NCBI RefSeq assembly: GCF_024158125.1
Contig: NZ_JAMZFT010000001.1
Location: 1,302,001-1,366,000, forward strand
Reading direction: 5' to 3'
Source: Futiania mangrovi
GTDB lineage: Bacteria; Pseudomonadota; Alphaproteobacteria; Futianiales; Futianiaceae
Length of the DNA: 64,000 nt
The notes under the pieces are model-generated. The model was not told the origin of the DNA, made no database searches, and saw only the letters and a program-made list of their open reading frames with translations. Of this stretch, positions 34,869 to 44,232 are shown piece after piece (the first letter of the stretch is position 1; each line of letters starts with the position of its first letter). Position numbers and translations under genes: made by a program.

Positions 34869-36443
34869 TCACTTCACGACGACGTCGCGGACGAGCGTGT
34901 ACTCGTCGGTACGCGGCGTGTAGGACAGGCCCTTGCGGGTCGCCCAGGTGTTGACCTGGAAGTGCACGGGCACGATCCCGATCTCGCTCATCGAGATCTC
35001 GGTCGCCTTGGCCAGAAGCGCTTCGCGCTTGGCGTCGTCGACCGTCGAAAGCGCCTGCGCCAGAAGGGCGTCGACTTCCGCGTTGGAGTAGCGGCCGCGG
35101 TTGGAGGCGCCGAGGCCCTTGCCCTTGTCGAAGGTCGCGATCAGCGACTTCAGCGGCGAGGACGCTTCACCCGTGGCCGAACCCCAGCCGACGAGACCCA
35201 TGGTGAACTCCGGCTCGCCGTCGAGGCCCGTGGAGGCCCGCTTGAAGTAGACCGACCGCGGCAGCGTCTCGACGCTCGCCTCGATGCCGACACGGTTCAG
35301 CATCTGCGCCACCGCCTCGACGATCTTGGCATCGTTGAGGTAGCGGTCGTTCGGGCCGTGCACGACCATCTTGAAGCCGTTCGAATAGCCGGCCTCGCCC
35401 AGCAGCATGACCGCTTTCGTCGGATCGTAGGCAGGCGCCGAGATCTTCGGGCTGGTGCCGAAGAAGCCGTCGGGCAGCAGCTGACCGGCAGGCAGGGAGG
35501 CCCCTTCCATCACGCGGTCGGCGATGGCCTGGCGGTTGATCGCGTAGGAGACCGCCTGACGCACGCGCAGGTCGAGGAACGGGTTGCGGATGGCAGAGCC
35601 GTCCTTCGCCGTCACCTGGGGCGTGCTCTCGCGGTACTGGTCGAGATAGAAGTAGATCACGCGATTGGAGACGCCCGACGACAGCGTCACCTTGCCGTCG
35701 GCCTTGAGGCGCGCGATGTCGGTGGTCGGCACCGCCTCGATCATGTCGACGTCGCCGGCGAGCAGCGCGGCCACGCGGGCGGGATCGGACTTGATCGGCT
35801 TGAACGTCACCTTGTCGAAGCCGGCCTTCGCGCCCCAGTAGGCGTCGTTCCTGGCGACGACGATGCGGTCACCCGGCACGTACTCAACGAACTTGTACTG
35901 ACCTGTGCCGACCGCAGCCTTGCCCGAGTTGTAATCCTCGGTCGTCGCGCCCGACGTCTCGTTCGACACGATGAAGATCGTCGAAACGTCGTTGGGCATG
36001 AGCGGATAGGGCTTCTCGGTCATGAAGTGGACCGTGTAGTCGTCCACCTTCTTGACCGTCTTGCCGCCCGTGTACGTCTTGAAGGACGAGGGGCTGTTCG
36101 GAACGTTCGGCGCGCGCTCGAACGAGAAGACGACATCGTCCGCATTGAACGCAGAACCGTCGTGGAAGGTCACCCCCTCACGGAGCTTGAATTCCCACGT
36201 CGTGTCGCTGATCGGGCGCCAGGAGACCGCAAGCGCCGGCTGGTGACGCTGCTGCGCGTCCTGGGCGATCAGCGGCTCGAAGACGTGGGTGAGCAGCGAG
36301 TTGTTGGGCGACAGATTGTGGAAATGCGGATCGATCGATGTCGGCTCGGCCGCGAGACCGACCGTGAGCGTGTTTGCGTGCGCTGCACCGCCGAGCACAC
36401 CGAGTGCGAGCGCACCCGCAACGACTGAAACATAAGGTCTCAT
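34869..36443 (-). CDS. Peptide ABC transporter substrate-binding protein (SBP family 5)
   Basis: 524 residues. Signal peptide MRPYVSVVAGALALGVLGGA ending AHA (about 23). SBP_bac_5 landmarks: LTVGLAAEPTSIDPHFHN, WEFKLREGVTFHDGSAFNADDVVFS split over about 85-110, and RVRQAVSYAINRQAI (about 290). No lipobox, so it is free in the periplasm. GGGAGGG four bases before ATG 36443 is the ribosome-binding site; its GGAGGG is complementary to CCCUCC in hairpin 1 of the two RNA elements. First gene of the operon, divergent from an IclR regulator. Confidence 0.94.
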   Translation of the reverse strand: MRPYVSVVAGALALGVLGGAAHANTLTVGLAAEPTSIDPHFHNLSPNNSLLTHVFEPLIAQDAQQRHQPALAVSWRPISDTTWEFKLREGVTFHDGSAFNADDVVFSFERAPNVPNSPSSFKTYTGGKTVKKVDDYTVHFMTEKPYPLMPNDVSTIFIVSNETSGATTEDYNSGKAAVGTGQYKFVEYVPGDRIVVARNDAYWGAKAGFDKVTFKPIKSDPARVAALLAGDVDMIEAVPTTDIARLKADGKVTLSSGVSNRVIYFYLDQYRESTPQVTAKDGSAIRNPFLDLRVRQAVSYAINRQAIADRVMEGASLPAGQLLPDGFFGTSPKISAPAYDPTKAVMLLGEAGYSNGFKMVVHGPNDRYLNDAKIVEAVAQMLNRVGIEASVETLPRSVYFKRASTGLDGEPEFTMGLVGWGSATGEASSPLKSLIATFDKGKGLGASNRGRYSNAEVDALLAQALSTVDDAKREALLAKATEISMSEIGIVPVHFQVNTWATRKGLSYTPRTDEYTLVRDVVVK

Positions 36444-36515
36444 CAGACCCTCCCTGGCTCCAAGACGTGACGCAGAGGCACAGCGGGCCCGCGCCGCTTA
36501 CTCCCGCCCCCGTTG

Positions 36516-36532
36516 TTATCGCATTGCGATAA
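36516..36532. promoter_or_regulatory. Palindromic operator candidate between the peptide transporter operon and iclR-type gene
   Basis: TTATCGCA-T-TGCGATAA, a perfect 8-bp inverted repeat with one central base, in the AT-rich 189-base divergent region. Size and symmetry fit IclR-family operators. A TTGACT/AACAAT pair with 17-base spacing on the minus strand just upstream may be the operon promoter. Confidence 0.6.
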
Positions 36533-36632
36533 TGTTTTTGCGGACATTGATAATTGTTTTTCTCTTTTATGATAGAGTCAATCGCAAAAGTCGGTATGAT
36601 GCTATCTCACGGGTGGAAAAGGAATAATCGCG

Positions 36633-37520
36633 ATGACAACCACAGGTCGAGCGCAACCCTTACGCGCAGACACCCGCGGATCACGCGAAACGGGCGCCGT
36701 TTCAAGGCATGAGCGCGAGTCGCCGGAGACCGGGAGTGACACCTCGCGCGACCCACTGTTCATCGCCTCGCTCGCCAAGGGGTTGAGCGTGATGACCTGC
36801 TTCGGCGACGGGTGGGACGCTCTCAGCCTGAGCGAGATCGCCCAGCAGACCGGGCTCAGCACCGGTGGGGCGCAGCGCATCACGCACACGCTCACGCAGC
36901 TGGGCTACCTGCGGAAGGACGCCCGCACACGGCGCTACCGGCCGAGCCCCAGGATGCTGGAGTTCACCTATCAGTTCATGCGGGCAAGCCCGCTGTACGA
37001 GGTTGCGATCCCGGTGGTCATCGGCCTGCGTGACGAAACGCAGGAGACGGTAAACGTATCGCTTCTCGACCAGACGGACGCGGTCGTCCTCATCCGGATG
37101 CCGAGCCAGCGGCGCATCAATCCGTCCTCCGTCATCGGCCGGCGCATCCCGGCGTGGGCCGTCTCGACCGGCCGGGCGATCCTGTCCAGGCTGTCCGAGG
37201 AAGAGGCGCGTGCGATCATCGACGCCGCCGACCTCGAGGTCCTGACACCGCGCACGGAGACCGACCCCGACAGGCTGCTCGACCTGATTGCGGAAGCACG
37301 TGCGGAGGGCTTTGCACTTGTCGAGGAGCAATCGGTGCTCGGCGAGATTTCGCTGGCCGCGCCCATCATCGACGGCGCCGGACGGCCGATCGCGGCCCTC
37401 GGCATCACGACGTCCACTGCCTACTGGACGCCCGACAGCCTCCGCGAACGGCTCGCACCGCTTGTCATGCGGGCAGCGAACACGGTCTCCCGCTCGCTGC
37501 AGGGCTGGAAGGAGTTCTAG
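36633..37520 (+). CDS. IclR-family transcriptional regulator
   Basis: 295 residues. Winged helix-turn-helix about 40-100 (SLAKGLSVMTCFGD, LSLSEIAQQTGLSTGGAQRI, LGYLRKDARTRRYRP), then the GAF-like IclR effector domain (about 115-290, with VSTGRAILSRLSEEEARAII and GISLAAPI-like EISLAAPIIDG). It is divergently transcribed from the peptide ABC operon, with a palindrome between them, so it very likely controls that operon and itself. The first 40 residues are a poorly conserved extension; a later start is possible. Confidence 0.93.
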   Translation: MTTTGRAQPLRADTRGSRETGAVSRHERESPETGSDTSRDPLFIASLAKGLSVMTCFGDGWDALSLSEIAQQTGLSTGGAQRITHTLTQLGYLRKDARTRRYRPSPRMLEFTYQFMRASPLYEVAIPVVIGLRDETQETVNVSLLDQTDAVVLIRMPSQRRINPSSVIGRRIPAWAVSTGRAILSRLSEEEARAIIDAADLEVLTPRTETDPDRLLDLIAEARAEGFALVEEQSVLGEISLAAPIIDGAGRPIAALGITTSTAYWTPDSLRERLAPLVMRAANTVSRSLQGWKEF

Positions 37521-37576
37521 ACCCGGACAGTGCCGCCGACAGATGCTCGCCCGGAAGAGGCCACGCGCATGCAAAC

Positions 37577-37604
37577 GCCGCGCCCGGTTCAGCCGGTGCG
37601 CGGC
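37577..37604. terminator. G/C-rich hairpin between iclR-type gene and the acidic orphan gene
   Basis: GCCGCGC/GCGCGGC with an inner CCGG/CCGG stem lies between two convergent genes. There is no U-run, so it is a weak terminator candidate. Confidence 0.4.
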
Positions 37605-37651
37605 GAAAGCAGTCGAACGGACAAGCTGTCCGCGGTGGCGAGGTTCCCGCC

Positions 37652-38125
37652 TCAGGCCAGCGAGAGCGCCAACTCGGGCTCGTACTGGTCGCCATCCAGG
37701 CCGACGTCCTCAGGCGACGGACCGCCCGACAGAGACAGAACACCACCCTCTTCAAAGTCGGGATCGCCCAGGCCGGGAGGAGCCGCGTAGTCAGGCTCGT
37801 CATACTCGACGGCACCGCTCTCCACCGCGAGCGCACTCACCAGCGACGGGGGCAGCGGCTCGTCGAACCCAGGCGGCACATCCGCGTCGCTGCCTGCGGG
37901 CGCATCGGGCTCCGCCGTATCGGCGATTGCGGGATTCTGCATCGGAAGCAGTACGTCGAGCGTGCTGCCCGGACGCGCGGCCGAAGGGGTGGCAAGCGGC
38001 GTCTCTGCAGGCGGTGCGTCCGCACGCGGCCCGCTATCCGGCAGGCTGAACTCGGACCCCGCCCCGGAAACGTCCGGTGATTCCCACCGACCGATCAGCT
38101 GATCTACGGTTGGCCAGTTACTCAT
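37652..38125 (-). CDS. Acidic hypothetical protein
   Basis: 157 residues, not recognised. It has a short ordered N-terminus (MSNWPTVDQLIGRW), then a Pro/Ala/Asp/Glu-rich, presumably disordered chain with few basic residues, so strongly acidic. No signal peptide or membrane helix. GGGG lies upstream of the ATG and a GGTAC-N4-GTACC dyad (38157-38170) in its leader. It stands alone between the iclR-type gene and the aap operon, on the aap strand but about 110 bases beyond it. The codon choice (third-position G/C) is that of a real gene. Function unknown. Confidence 0.6.
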   Translation of the reverse strand: MSNWPTVDQLIGRWESPDVSGAGSEFSLPDSGPRADAPPAETPLATPSAARPGSTLDVLLPMQNPAIADTAEPDAPAGSDADVPPGFDEPLPPSLVSALAVESGAVEYDEPDYAAPPGLGDPDFEEGGVLSLSGGPSPEDVGLDGDQYEPELALSLA

Positions 38126-38232
38126 CGCTCTACCCCAGCGAGAAACTCAACATGTCGGTACACTAGTACCAAAACGGGAAAACCGCAAGCCGAGTCGCAC
38201 ACCCAGACACGGGAAAAACCGCCTCGCCCGCC

Positions 38233-39024
38233 TCAATGGCCGAGAATCTGGCTGAGGAACAGCTTGGTCCGGTCGCTCTTCGGATTGGTGAAGAACTCCT
38301 CCGGCTCGTTCTGCTCGACGATCTGGCCGCCGTCCATGAAGATCACGCGGTTGGCGACCTTGCGGGCGAATCCCATCTCGTGCGTCACGCAGATCATGGT
38401 CATCCCCTCCTCCGCGAGGTCGACCATGACGTCCAGCACTTCCTTGATCATCTCCGGGTCGAGGGCCGAGGTCGGCTCGTCGAACAGCATGATCTTCGGG
38501 TTCATGCACAGCGCGCGGGCGATTGCCACGCGCTGCTGCTGGCCGCCGGACAGCTGGCCCGGATACTTGTGCGCCTGCTCCGGGATCTTCACCCGCTCCA
38601 GGTAGCGCATGGCCTGCGCCTCCGCCTCGGCCTTGGGCATCTTGCGCACCCAGATCGGGGCGAGCGTGCAGTTCTCGAGGATCGTCAGGTGAGGAAAGAG
38701 GTTGAAGTGCTGGAACACCATGCCGACCTCGCGCCGGATCTCGTCGACCTTGCGCACGTCATTCGTCAGTTCCACCCCGTCGACCACGATGGAGCCGCGC
38801 TGATGCTCCTCCAGCCGGTTGATGCAGCGGATCAGCGTCGATTTGCCCGAACCCGAAGGTCCGCACACCACGATCCGCTCCCCGCCATAGACCGTCAGGT
38901 TGATGTCCTTCAGCACGTGGAACTCGCCGTACCACTTGTTGAGGCCGTTGATCTCGATCGCGACCTGGTCGGAGACCTGCATCCCCGCCCCTGCCTGCGC
39001 CGCGGCGCCCGTATCCGTCGTCAT
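38233..39024 (-). CDS. aapP: General L-amino acid ABC transporter ATP-binding protein
   Basis: 263 residues from the ATG at 39024 (GAGGGGG upstream; the open frame continues upstream without similarity). Polar amino acid ATPase: Walker [11 protein letters not shown]-loop [16 protein letters not shown], signature LSGGQQQR, Walker [15 protein letters not shown], switch THEMGFAR. Last gene of aapJQMP, 13 bases after aapM. It energises uptake through AapQ/AapM. Confidence 0.96.
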   Translation of the reverse strand: MTTDTGAAAQAGAGMQVSDQVAIEINGLNKWYGEFHVLKDINLTVYGGERIVVCGPSGSGKSTLIRCINRLEEHQRGSIVVDGVELTNDVRKVDEIRREVGMVFQHFNLFPHLTILENCTLAPIWVRKMPKAEAEAQAMRYLERVKIPEQAHKYPGQLSGGQQQRVAIARALCMNPKIMLFDEPTSALDPEMIKEVLDVMVDLAEEGMTMICVTHEMGFARKVANRVIFMDGGQIVEQNEPEEFFTNPKSDRTKLFLSQILGH

Positions 39025-39037
39025 GGGTGCATCCCCC

Positions 39038-40216
39038 TCAGTTTCGCCGGCCGGTGTCGAGCTTGCGCTCCATGTAGATGGAGTAGCGCGACATGCCGAA
39101 GCAGAAGATCCAGAAGCCGAAGCCGGCAAAGATGTAGCCCGTGGTCGCCGTGACCGGCGTCGACCAGTTGGGATCCGTCAGACCCTGCTGCACCGCCCCC
39201 AGCAGGTCGAACAGGCCGATGATCAGCACCAGCGTCGTGTCCTTGAAGAGACCGATGAACGTATTGACGATCCCGGGGATCACGAGCTTGAGCGCCTGCG
39301 GCAGGATGATGAGGCGCATCCGCTTCCAGTACCCGAGGCCGAGCGCCATCGCCGCCTCGTACTGGCCCTTCGGGATCGCCTGCAAGCCGCCGCGGACGAC
39401 CTCCGCCATGTAGGCCGAGGCGAACAGCGCCACGCCGATCAGGCACCGCAGCAGCTTGTCGAAGTTCACCCCCTCGGGCAGGAACAGCGGCAGCATGACC
39501 GACGCCATGAACAGCACGGTAATCAGCGGGATGCCCCGCCAGAACTCGATGAAGGCGATGCAGACCATGCGCACCAGCGGCATGTCCGAGCGCCGCCCGA
39601 GCGCCAGCAGGATGCCGATGGGCAGCGAGGCCACGATGCCGGAGACGGCCACGACCAGCGTGACGAGAAGCCCGCCCCACTGCGCCGTCTCCACGACCGG
39701 GAGGCCGAAACTTCCGCCCGTCAGCAGGAAGAACGTGACGAGCGGATAGGCCGTCAGCATCAGCACGCCGATCACGCGCTTGGCCGGCACCGCAGGGATC
39801 ACGAGCGCGGCGATGCCAAGCGCCCCCAGAAGGAAGACCAGGTTGACGCGCCAGACCTCCTCGTTCGGGTAGAACCCGTACATGAACTGGTTGAAGCGCG
39901 CCCAGACGAACGGCCAGCAGGCGCCCACCTCGGGTCCCAGACACGCCTCGCGGTTGGCACCGGTCCAGACGGCATTGATCACCGTGAACTCGATAAAGGG
40001 GGGAACGATCAGCCAGATCAGGTAGAGGCCGAGAAGCGTCAAACTGGTATTGAACCAGCCGGAGAACAGGTTCTCCCTGATCCATCCCAGCACGCCGGTC
40101 GTGCTGACCGGCGGCGGCAGGCTCGGCAATTGCTCGTTCGTGTGAAAGCCCGCGAGATGCGCCGTGCGCCGCTTGCCGGCCTCGCCTGCCTCACGGTCGA
40201 GGAATGCGTCCGTCAT
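39038..40216 (-). CDS. aapM: General L-amino acid ABC transporter permease AapM
   Basis: 392 residues, much longer than typical His/Glu permeases because AapQ and AapM carry an extra N-terminal part. First helix [20 protein letters not shown], a periplasmic loop containing [20 protein letters not shown], then the transport domain with coupling motif [20 protein letters not shown] (about 290-310). It sits 3 bases after aapQ and precedes aapP. Confidence 0.95.
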   Translation of the reverse strand: MTDAFLDREAGEAGKRRTAHLAGFHTNEQLPSLPPPVSTTGVLGWIRENLFSGWFNTSLTLLGLYLIWLIVPPFIEFTVINAVWTGANREACLGPEVGACWPFVWARFNQFMYGFYPNEEVWRVNLVFLLGALGIAALVIPAVPAKRVIGVLMLTAYPLVTFFLLTGGSFGLPVVETAQWGGLLVTLVVAVSGIVASLPIGILLALGRRSDMPLVRMVCIAFIEFWRGIPLITVLFMASVMLPLFLPEGVNFDKLLRCLIGVALFASAYMAEVVRGGLQAIPKGQYEAAMALGLGYWKRMRLIILPQALKLVIPGIVNTFIGLFKDTTLVLIIGLFDLLGAVQQGLTDPNWSTPVTATTGYIFAGFGFWIFCFGMSRYSIYMERKLDTGRRN

Positions 40217-40219
40217 GGC

Positions 40220-41419
40220 TCAGCGCTCCTTCAGCGCGATGCGCGCATTGTACCAGTTCATGAACACCGAGGTGGCGATGGAGAGCGTGAGATACGTCAG
40301 CATCGTCATCAGCAGCACCTCGACCGCCTGTCCCGTCTGGTTCAGCACGGTGCCCGCGAACACCGAGACGAGATCCGGATAGGCGATGGCTACCGCGAGC
40401 GAAGAGTTCTTGGTGAGGTTCAGATACTGGCTGGTGAGCGGCGGGATGATCACGCGCAGCGCCTGCGGGATGATGATGAGGCGCAGGGTGCTCCCCGGCC
40501 GCATGCCGAGTGCGTAGGACGCCTCCGTCTGGCCGTGGCTGACCGACAGGATGCCTGCCCGCACGATCTCCGCGATGAAGGAGGCGGTGTAGATCGCCAG
40601 CGCCAGGACGAGCGAGATCAGCTCCGGAATGACGACGAAGCCGCCCTTGAAGTTGAAACCGGCCAGCGCCGGCATGTCCCAGGTCACGGGGAAGCCAGTG
40701 GCGAGTCCGGCGATCAGCGGCAGCCCGACGATCAGGCCGAGAGCGGTGAGGAACACCGGGAACTGCTGGCCCGTCGCCTCCTGCCGCTTGCGGGCCCAGC
40801 GCCTGATGCCGAAGCTCAGCACGAGGCCGATAAGCAGCGCGACCGGCATGGCGGCAAAGCCTTCGCCGTAGATCGGCGACGGGGCGATGATGCCCCGGTT
40901 GTTGATGAAGACCGCGTCGCCGATGTTCACGCTGTCGCGCGGTCCCGGCAGCGCCCGAAGCACCGCGAAGTACCAGAAGAAGATCTGCAGCAGCAGCGGC
41001 AGGTTGCGCACGACCTCGACGTAAACGGTCGCGATCCGCGCGACCAGCCAGTTCCTCGACAGCCGCATGATGCCGACGACGAACCCGAGGATGGTCGCAA
41101 AGAAGATCCCGACGATCGCGACGAGCAGCGTGTTCAGCAGACCGACGACATAAACCCGTCCGTAGCTCGATTCCTCGGAAAACGGGACCAGTGTCTGGAT
41201 GATGGAAAAGCCGGCCGTCGAGTCGAGGAAACCGAAGCCGGAGGCGATGTTGCGCTCGCTCAGGTTGGTGACCGTGTTGTCCACGATCGACCAGAACAGC
41301 CAGATCACCGCCAGAAGCAGCGCGGCCTGGAAAAAGAGCCCTCGCCATCGCGGATCGTTGATGAGGGAGACCTTTGCCCCCTCCCCGTGACCGTCCACAC
41401 CGGTCGTCATCTCGGACAT
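40220..41419 (-). CDS. aapQ: General L-amino acid ABC transporter permease AapQ
   Basis: 399 residues. Eight or so predicted membrane helices; long periplasmic insertion with RALPGPRDSVNIGDAVFINN, a region usual in AapQ. Transport motif EASYALGMRPGSTLRLIIIP (about 305-325) and EIVRAGILSVSHGQT. GGGGGATG-type leader: GGGGGA stands before ATG 41419. It is separated from aapJ by about 200 bases with a strong hairpin. Confidence 0.95.
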   Translation of the reverse strand: MSEMTTGVDGHGEGAKVSLINDPRWRGLFFQAALLLAVIWLFWSIVDNTVTNLSERNIASGFGFLDSTAGFSIIQTLVPFSEESSYGRVYVVGLLNTLLVAIVGIFFATILGFVVGIMRLSRNWLVARIATVYVEVVRNLPLLLQIFFWYFAVLRALPGPRDSVNIGDAVFINNRGIIAPSPIYGEGFAAMPVALLIGLVLSFGIRRWARKRQEATGQQFPVFLTALGLIVGLPLIAGLATGFPVTWDMPALAGFNFKGGFVVIPELISLVLALAIYTASFIAEIVRAGILSVSHGQTEASYALGMRPGSTLRLIIIPQALRVIIPPLTSQYLNLTKNSSLAVAIAYPDLVSVFAGTVLNQTGQAVEVLLMTMLTYLTLSIATSVFMNWYNARIALKER

Positions 41420-41447
41420 CCCCCCTTCGAACAGACACGCATCACGT

Positions 41448-41472
41448 GCCGGCCATGGTCATGCTGGCCGGC
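41448..41472. repeat. Intercistronic hairpin between aapJ and aapQ
   Basis: GCCGGCCA (41448-41455) and TGGCCGGC (41465-41472) are exact complements with a 9-base loop and no U-run. Such structures protect the binding-protein message from 3' decay and lower expression of the permeases. The rest of the 202-base gap shows further G/C pairing but no gene. Confidence 0.6.
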
Positions 41473-41621
41473 TGCGCGGCGTCTGGACGCCCCCTTGTCA
41501 TGTCCAGGAAGTCCGGCCAGGCCGCTTCCATCGGCACGCAGGCCAGGCCCTGCAACGGCCGGACGGCATTGCGGAGATCCGCACACGCCGCCCGGCCGCA
41601 ATCAGGCAGACCCGGCAGCGG

Positions 41622-42635
41622 TCAGCGGACCGGCGGCGCGTACTGGATGCCGCCGTCCGTCCAGAGCGCGTTCAGACCGCGCGAGATGCCGAGCGGCGTG
41701 TCCGGGCCGACGTTGCGGTCGAACACCTCGCCGTAGTTGCCGACCTGGGCGATGATGTTCACCGCCCAGTCATTCGACAGGCCGAGGCCCTGGCCGAACT
41801 CGCCCTCGATCCCCAGAAGACGGCGGATCGACGGGTTGTCGGTGCCCTTCATCTGCTCGACGTTCTCGGAATCGACGCCAAGTTCCTCGGCGTTCAGCAT
41901 GGCGAAGTGGGTCCACTTCACGATGTTGAACCACTGGTCGTCGCCCTGGCGCACAACCGGGCCGAGCGGCTCCTTCGAGATGATCTCCGGCAGAACCATG
42001 TGCTCGTCCGGGTTCGTCAGCTTCAGGCGCTGCGCGTAGAGGCCCGAGGCGTCCGTCGTGTAGACGTCGCAGCGGCCGGAGTCGTAGGCCGCGACCACCT
42101 CGTCCGCCTTCTCGAAGGCGACGAGCGTGTAGTCCATGCTGTTCTTGCGGAAGAAGTCGGCCGCGTTCAGCTCGGTCGTCGTGCCGGTGTTGGTGCAGAC
42201 GCTCGCGCCGCCGAGCTCCAGGGCGGATGCGATGCCCAGCGACTTGCGGATCATGAAGCCCTGGCCGTCATAATAGTTCACGCCGGCGAAGTTCAGGCCG
42301 AGCGAGGTGTCCCGCGTCATGGTCCAGGTCGTGTTGCGCGACAGGATGTCGATTTCGCTGGACTGCAGCGCCGTGAACCGCTCCTTCGCCGAGAGCGGCG
42401 TGTACTTGACCTTCGACGCATCCCCGAAGACGGCAGCCGCGACCGCGCGGCAGAGGTCGACGTCGAGGCCGGTCCACTTGCCCGCGTCATCGGTGTTGGA
42501 GAAGCCGGGCAGGCCCTGGCTGACGCCGCACTGGATGAAGCCCTTGGCCTTCACGTTGTCGAGCGTCGAAGCCGAAGCGGCCGACGCCGCCAGAGCGGCA
42601 CTGGCGACCGCACCAAGAAGCACAGACTGTTTCAT
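41622..42635 (-). CDS. aapJ: General L-amino acid ABC transporter substrate-binding protein
   Basis: 337 residues from ATG 42635, chosen because it gives the signal peptide (MKQSVLLGAVASAALAASAA, cleavage near SAASA, about 22). SBP_bac_3 fold: VKAKGFIQCGVSQGLPGFSN, WTGLDVDLCRAVAAAVFG, VKYTPLSAKERFTALQSSEI and CDVYTTDASGLYAQR. Cysteine pairs are those of AapJ/BztA. GGAAGAGG stands upstream. First gene of aapJQMP, importing a broad range of L-amino acids. Confidence 0.96.
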   Translation of the reverse strand: MKQSVLLGAVASAALAASAASASTLDNVKAKGFIQCGVSQGLPGFSNTDDAGKWTGLDVDLCRAVAAAVFGDASKVKYTPLSAKERFTALQSSEIDILSRNTTWTMTRDTSLGLNFAGVNYYDGQGFMIRKSLGIASALELGGASVCTNTGTTTELNAADFFRKNSMDYTLVAFEKADEVVAAYDSGRCDVYTTDASGLYAQRLKLTNPDEHMVLPEIISKEPLGPVVRQGDDQWFNIVKWTHFAMLNAEELGVDSENVEQMKGTDNPSIRRLLGIEGEFGQGLGLSNDWAVNIIAQVGNYGEVFDRNVGPDTPLGISRGLNALWTDGGIQYAPPVR

Positions 42636-42864
42636 GATTATCCTCTTCCCTGTACAGAACCCTTCGGCTTCGGTTCCTGACCGGCCGATTATTCGATGCC
42701 CTGCCCGTGCGGCACATCGCCCTCCCGGGTGAGCACCTATGGTGAGGTAGCATGACCGCCATGCGCGGGCAAATGCAAGTGCGAGCTTGAAACCGTCACG
42801 ATTTGACGCCTGTACGGAGACCGGCGGCAGGGCATCCGCAACAGAACAAGGGAACGGAGGAAGA

Positions 42865-44043
42865 ATGGGCAGCAATGGCTCGGAGCGTACGCGGATCGTC
42901 CACGCAGGCCGCAATCCGGAACGTCAGTCAGGCGCGGTGAACCCGCCCGTCTATCATGCCTCCACCATTCTCTTTCCGACTGTCGCGGACTTGCTCGCCC
43001 CGCCCTCGCACCCACTGGAAACGGTGCGCTACGGCCGCCGCGGCACGCCGTCGACCTTCGCCTTCCAGGAGGCCGTGGCGGAGCTTGAAGGCGGCGACCG
43101 CTGCCTCAGCTACCCTTCGGGCCTCGCGGCCATCACGGGCACCTTTCTCGGATTCCTGAAAACCGGGGACCACGCGCTGATCGCGGACACTGTCTACGGA
43201 CCGACGCGGGGGGTGGCGAACGGGCTGCTGGCCCGCATGGGTGTCGAGACGACCTTCTACGACCCCGCCATCGGGAGCGGGATCGCGGACCTGATCCGCC
43301 CGGAGACGAAGCTCGTCTTCACCGAGGCGCCGGGCTCCCTCACGTTCGAGATGATGGACATTCCGGCGGTCGCGCAGGCGGCGCACGCCCGCGGCGTGAC
43401 CGTGGTGATGGACAACACCTGGGCGTCGCCGCACTTCTTCAAGCCGTTCGAGCACGGCGTCGATATCGCGATCCAGGCGGCGACCAAGTACATCGTCGGC
43501 CATTCCGACGCGATGCTCGGCACGGTGACCGTAAAGGACAGCCATTTCGAGCCGCTTTACAAGGCGTGGGAGCAACTGGGCTATGCTGCCGCGCCCGACG
43601 ACATCTATCTCGCGCAGAGGGGCCTGCGCACGCTTGCCGTGCGGCTCGACCAGCACCAGAAGACCGCGCTAGAGCTTGCGCACTGGTTCCAGTCCCGGCC
43701 CGAGGTCGAGCGCGTACTCTACCCCGCGCTGGAGACCGATCCGGGACACGCGCTCTGGAAGCGCGATTTTCTCGGCGCATCCGGCCTGTTCGGCGTGGTG
43801 CTGAAGCCTGTCTCCCGGGACGCCTTGGCCGCCATGCTCGACAACATGGCCTATTTCGGCATGGGGTATTCCTGGGGCGGCTACGAAAGCCTGTTGATCC
43901 CCGCCTTCCCGGAGAAGATCCGGACGGCGACCCATTGGGCTGCCGAGGGGCCGCTGCTGCGCGTCCATGCGGGCCTGGAGGACGCAGCCGACCTGATCGC
44001 CGATCTCGACGAGGGCTTCGCACGCCTCGCCGCGGCCGGTTGA
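42865..44043 (+). CDS. metC: Cystathionine beta-lyase
   Basis: PLP enzyme cleaving cystathionine to homocysteine; 392 residues from the ATG with GGAGGAAGA directly upstream (the frame extends 26 codons further without a site). Fold-type I Cys/Met signatures: VRYGRRGTPSTFAFQEAVAE, YPSGLAAITGTFLGFLK, DNTWASPHFFKPFEHG and the PLP-lysine in QAATKYIVGHSDAMLG (about 212). GYSWGGYESL is typical of MetC. It is divergent from aapJ across about 230 bases in which I see no riboswitch. Confidence 0.93.
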   Translation: MGSNGSERTRIVHAGRNPERQSGAVNPPVYHASTILFPTVADLLAPPSHPLETVRYGRRGTPSTFAFQEAVAELEGGDRCLSYPSGLAAITGTFLGFLKTGDHALIADTVYGPTRGVANGLLARMGVETTFYDPAIGSGIADLIRPETKLVFTEAPGSLTFEMMDIPAVAQAAHARGVTVVMDNTWASPHFFKPFEHGVDIAIQAATKYIVGHSDAMLGTVTVKDSHFEPLYKAWEQLGYAAAPDDIYLAQRGLRTLAVRLDQHQKTALELAHWFQSRPEVERVLYPALETDPGHALWKRDFLGASGLFGVVLKPVSRDALAAMLDNMAYFGMGYSWGGYESLLIPAFPEKIRTATHWAAEGPLLRVHAGLEDAADLIADLDEGFARLAAAG

Positions 44044-44184
44044 ACACACGCAACCGCGGGAAATCGGGGGTTCACAGCCCCGCCACAATAGGGTCAGATT
44101 GCGACAGCCGGAGCCTTCGGAAGGGACCGGCGGCGCCTGAACGCCGTCGGGAACGCTTGCGGGTCGCTCCTGCCTGACAGGGAA

Positions 44185-44206
44185 GGCGGCCTGTCGACGG
44201 GCCGCC
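44185..44206. repeat. G/C hairpin upstream of the TRAP binding-protein gene
   Basis: GGCGGCC and GGCCGCC are exact complements with an 8-base loop, 27 bases before the start codon. The 189-base gap after metC otherwise shows only G/C-rich sequence and a TTGCGACA at 44098 that may be a -35. Confidence 0.4.
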
Positions 44207-44232
44207 AAAGGGAATCATTTTGCAAGAAAGGG

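Noticed and set aside
38900-41755. A 951-residue plus-strand open frame
   Set aside because: Antisense of aapP, aapM and aapQ; no signal, no domain, and third-position G/C bias is that of the opposite strand.
42636-42864. SAM-type riboswitch before metC
   Set aside because: The gene's role made this worth checking, but I see no SAM-II-like pseudoknot or conserved core in the 230-base gap.
43166-43660. Minus-strand frames overlapping metC as a separate gene
   Set aside because: They are shadows of metC, with no start site or family match.
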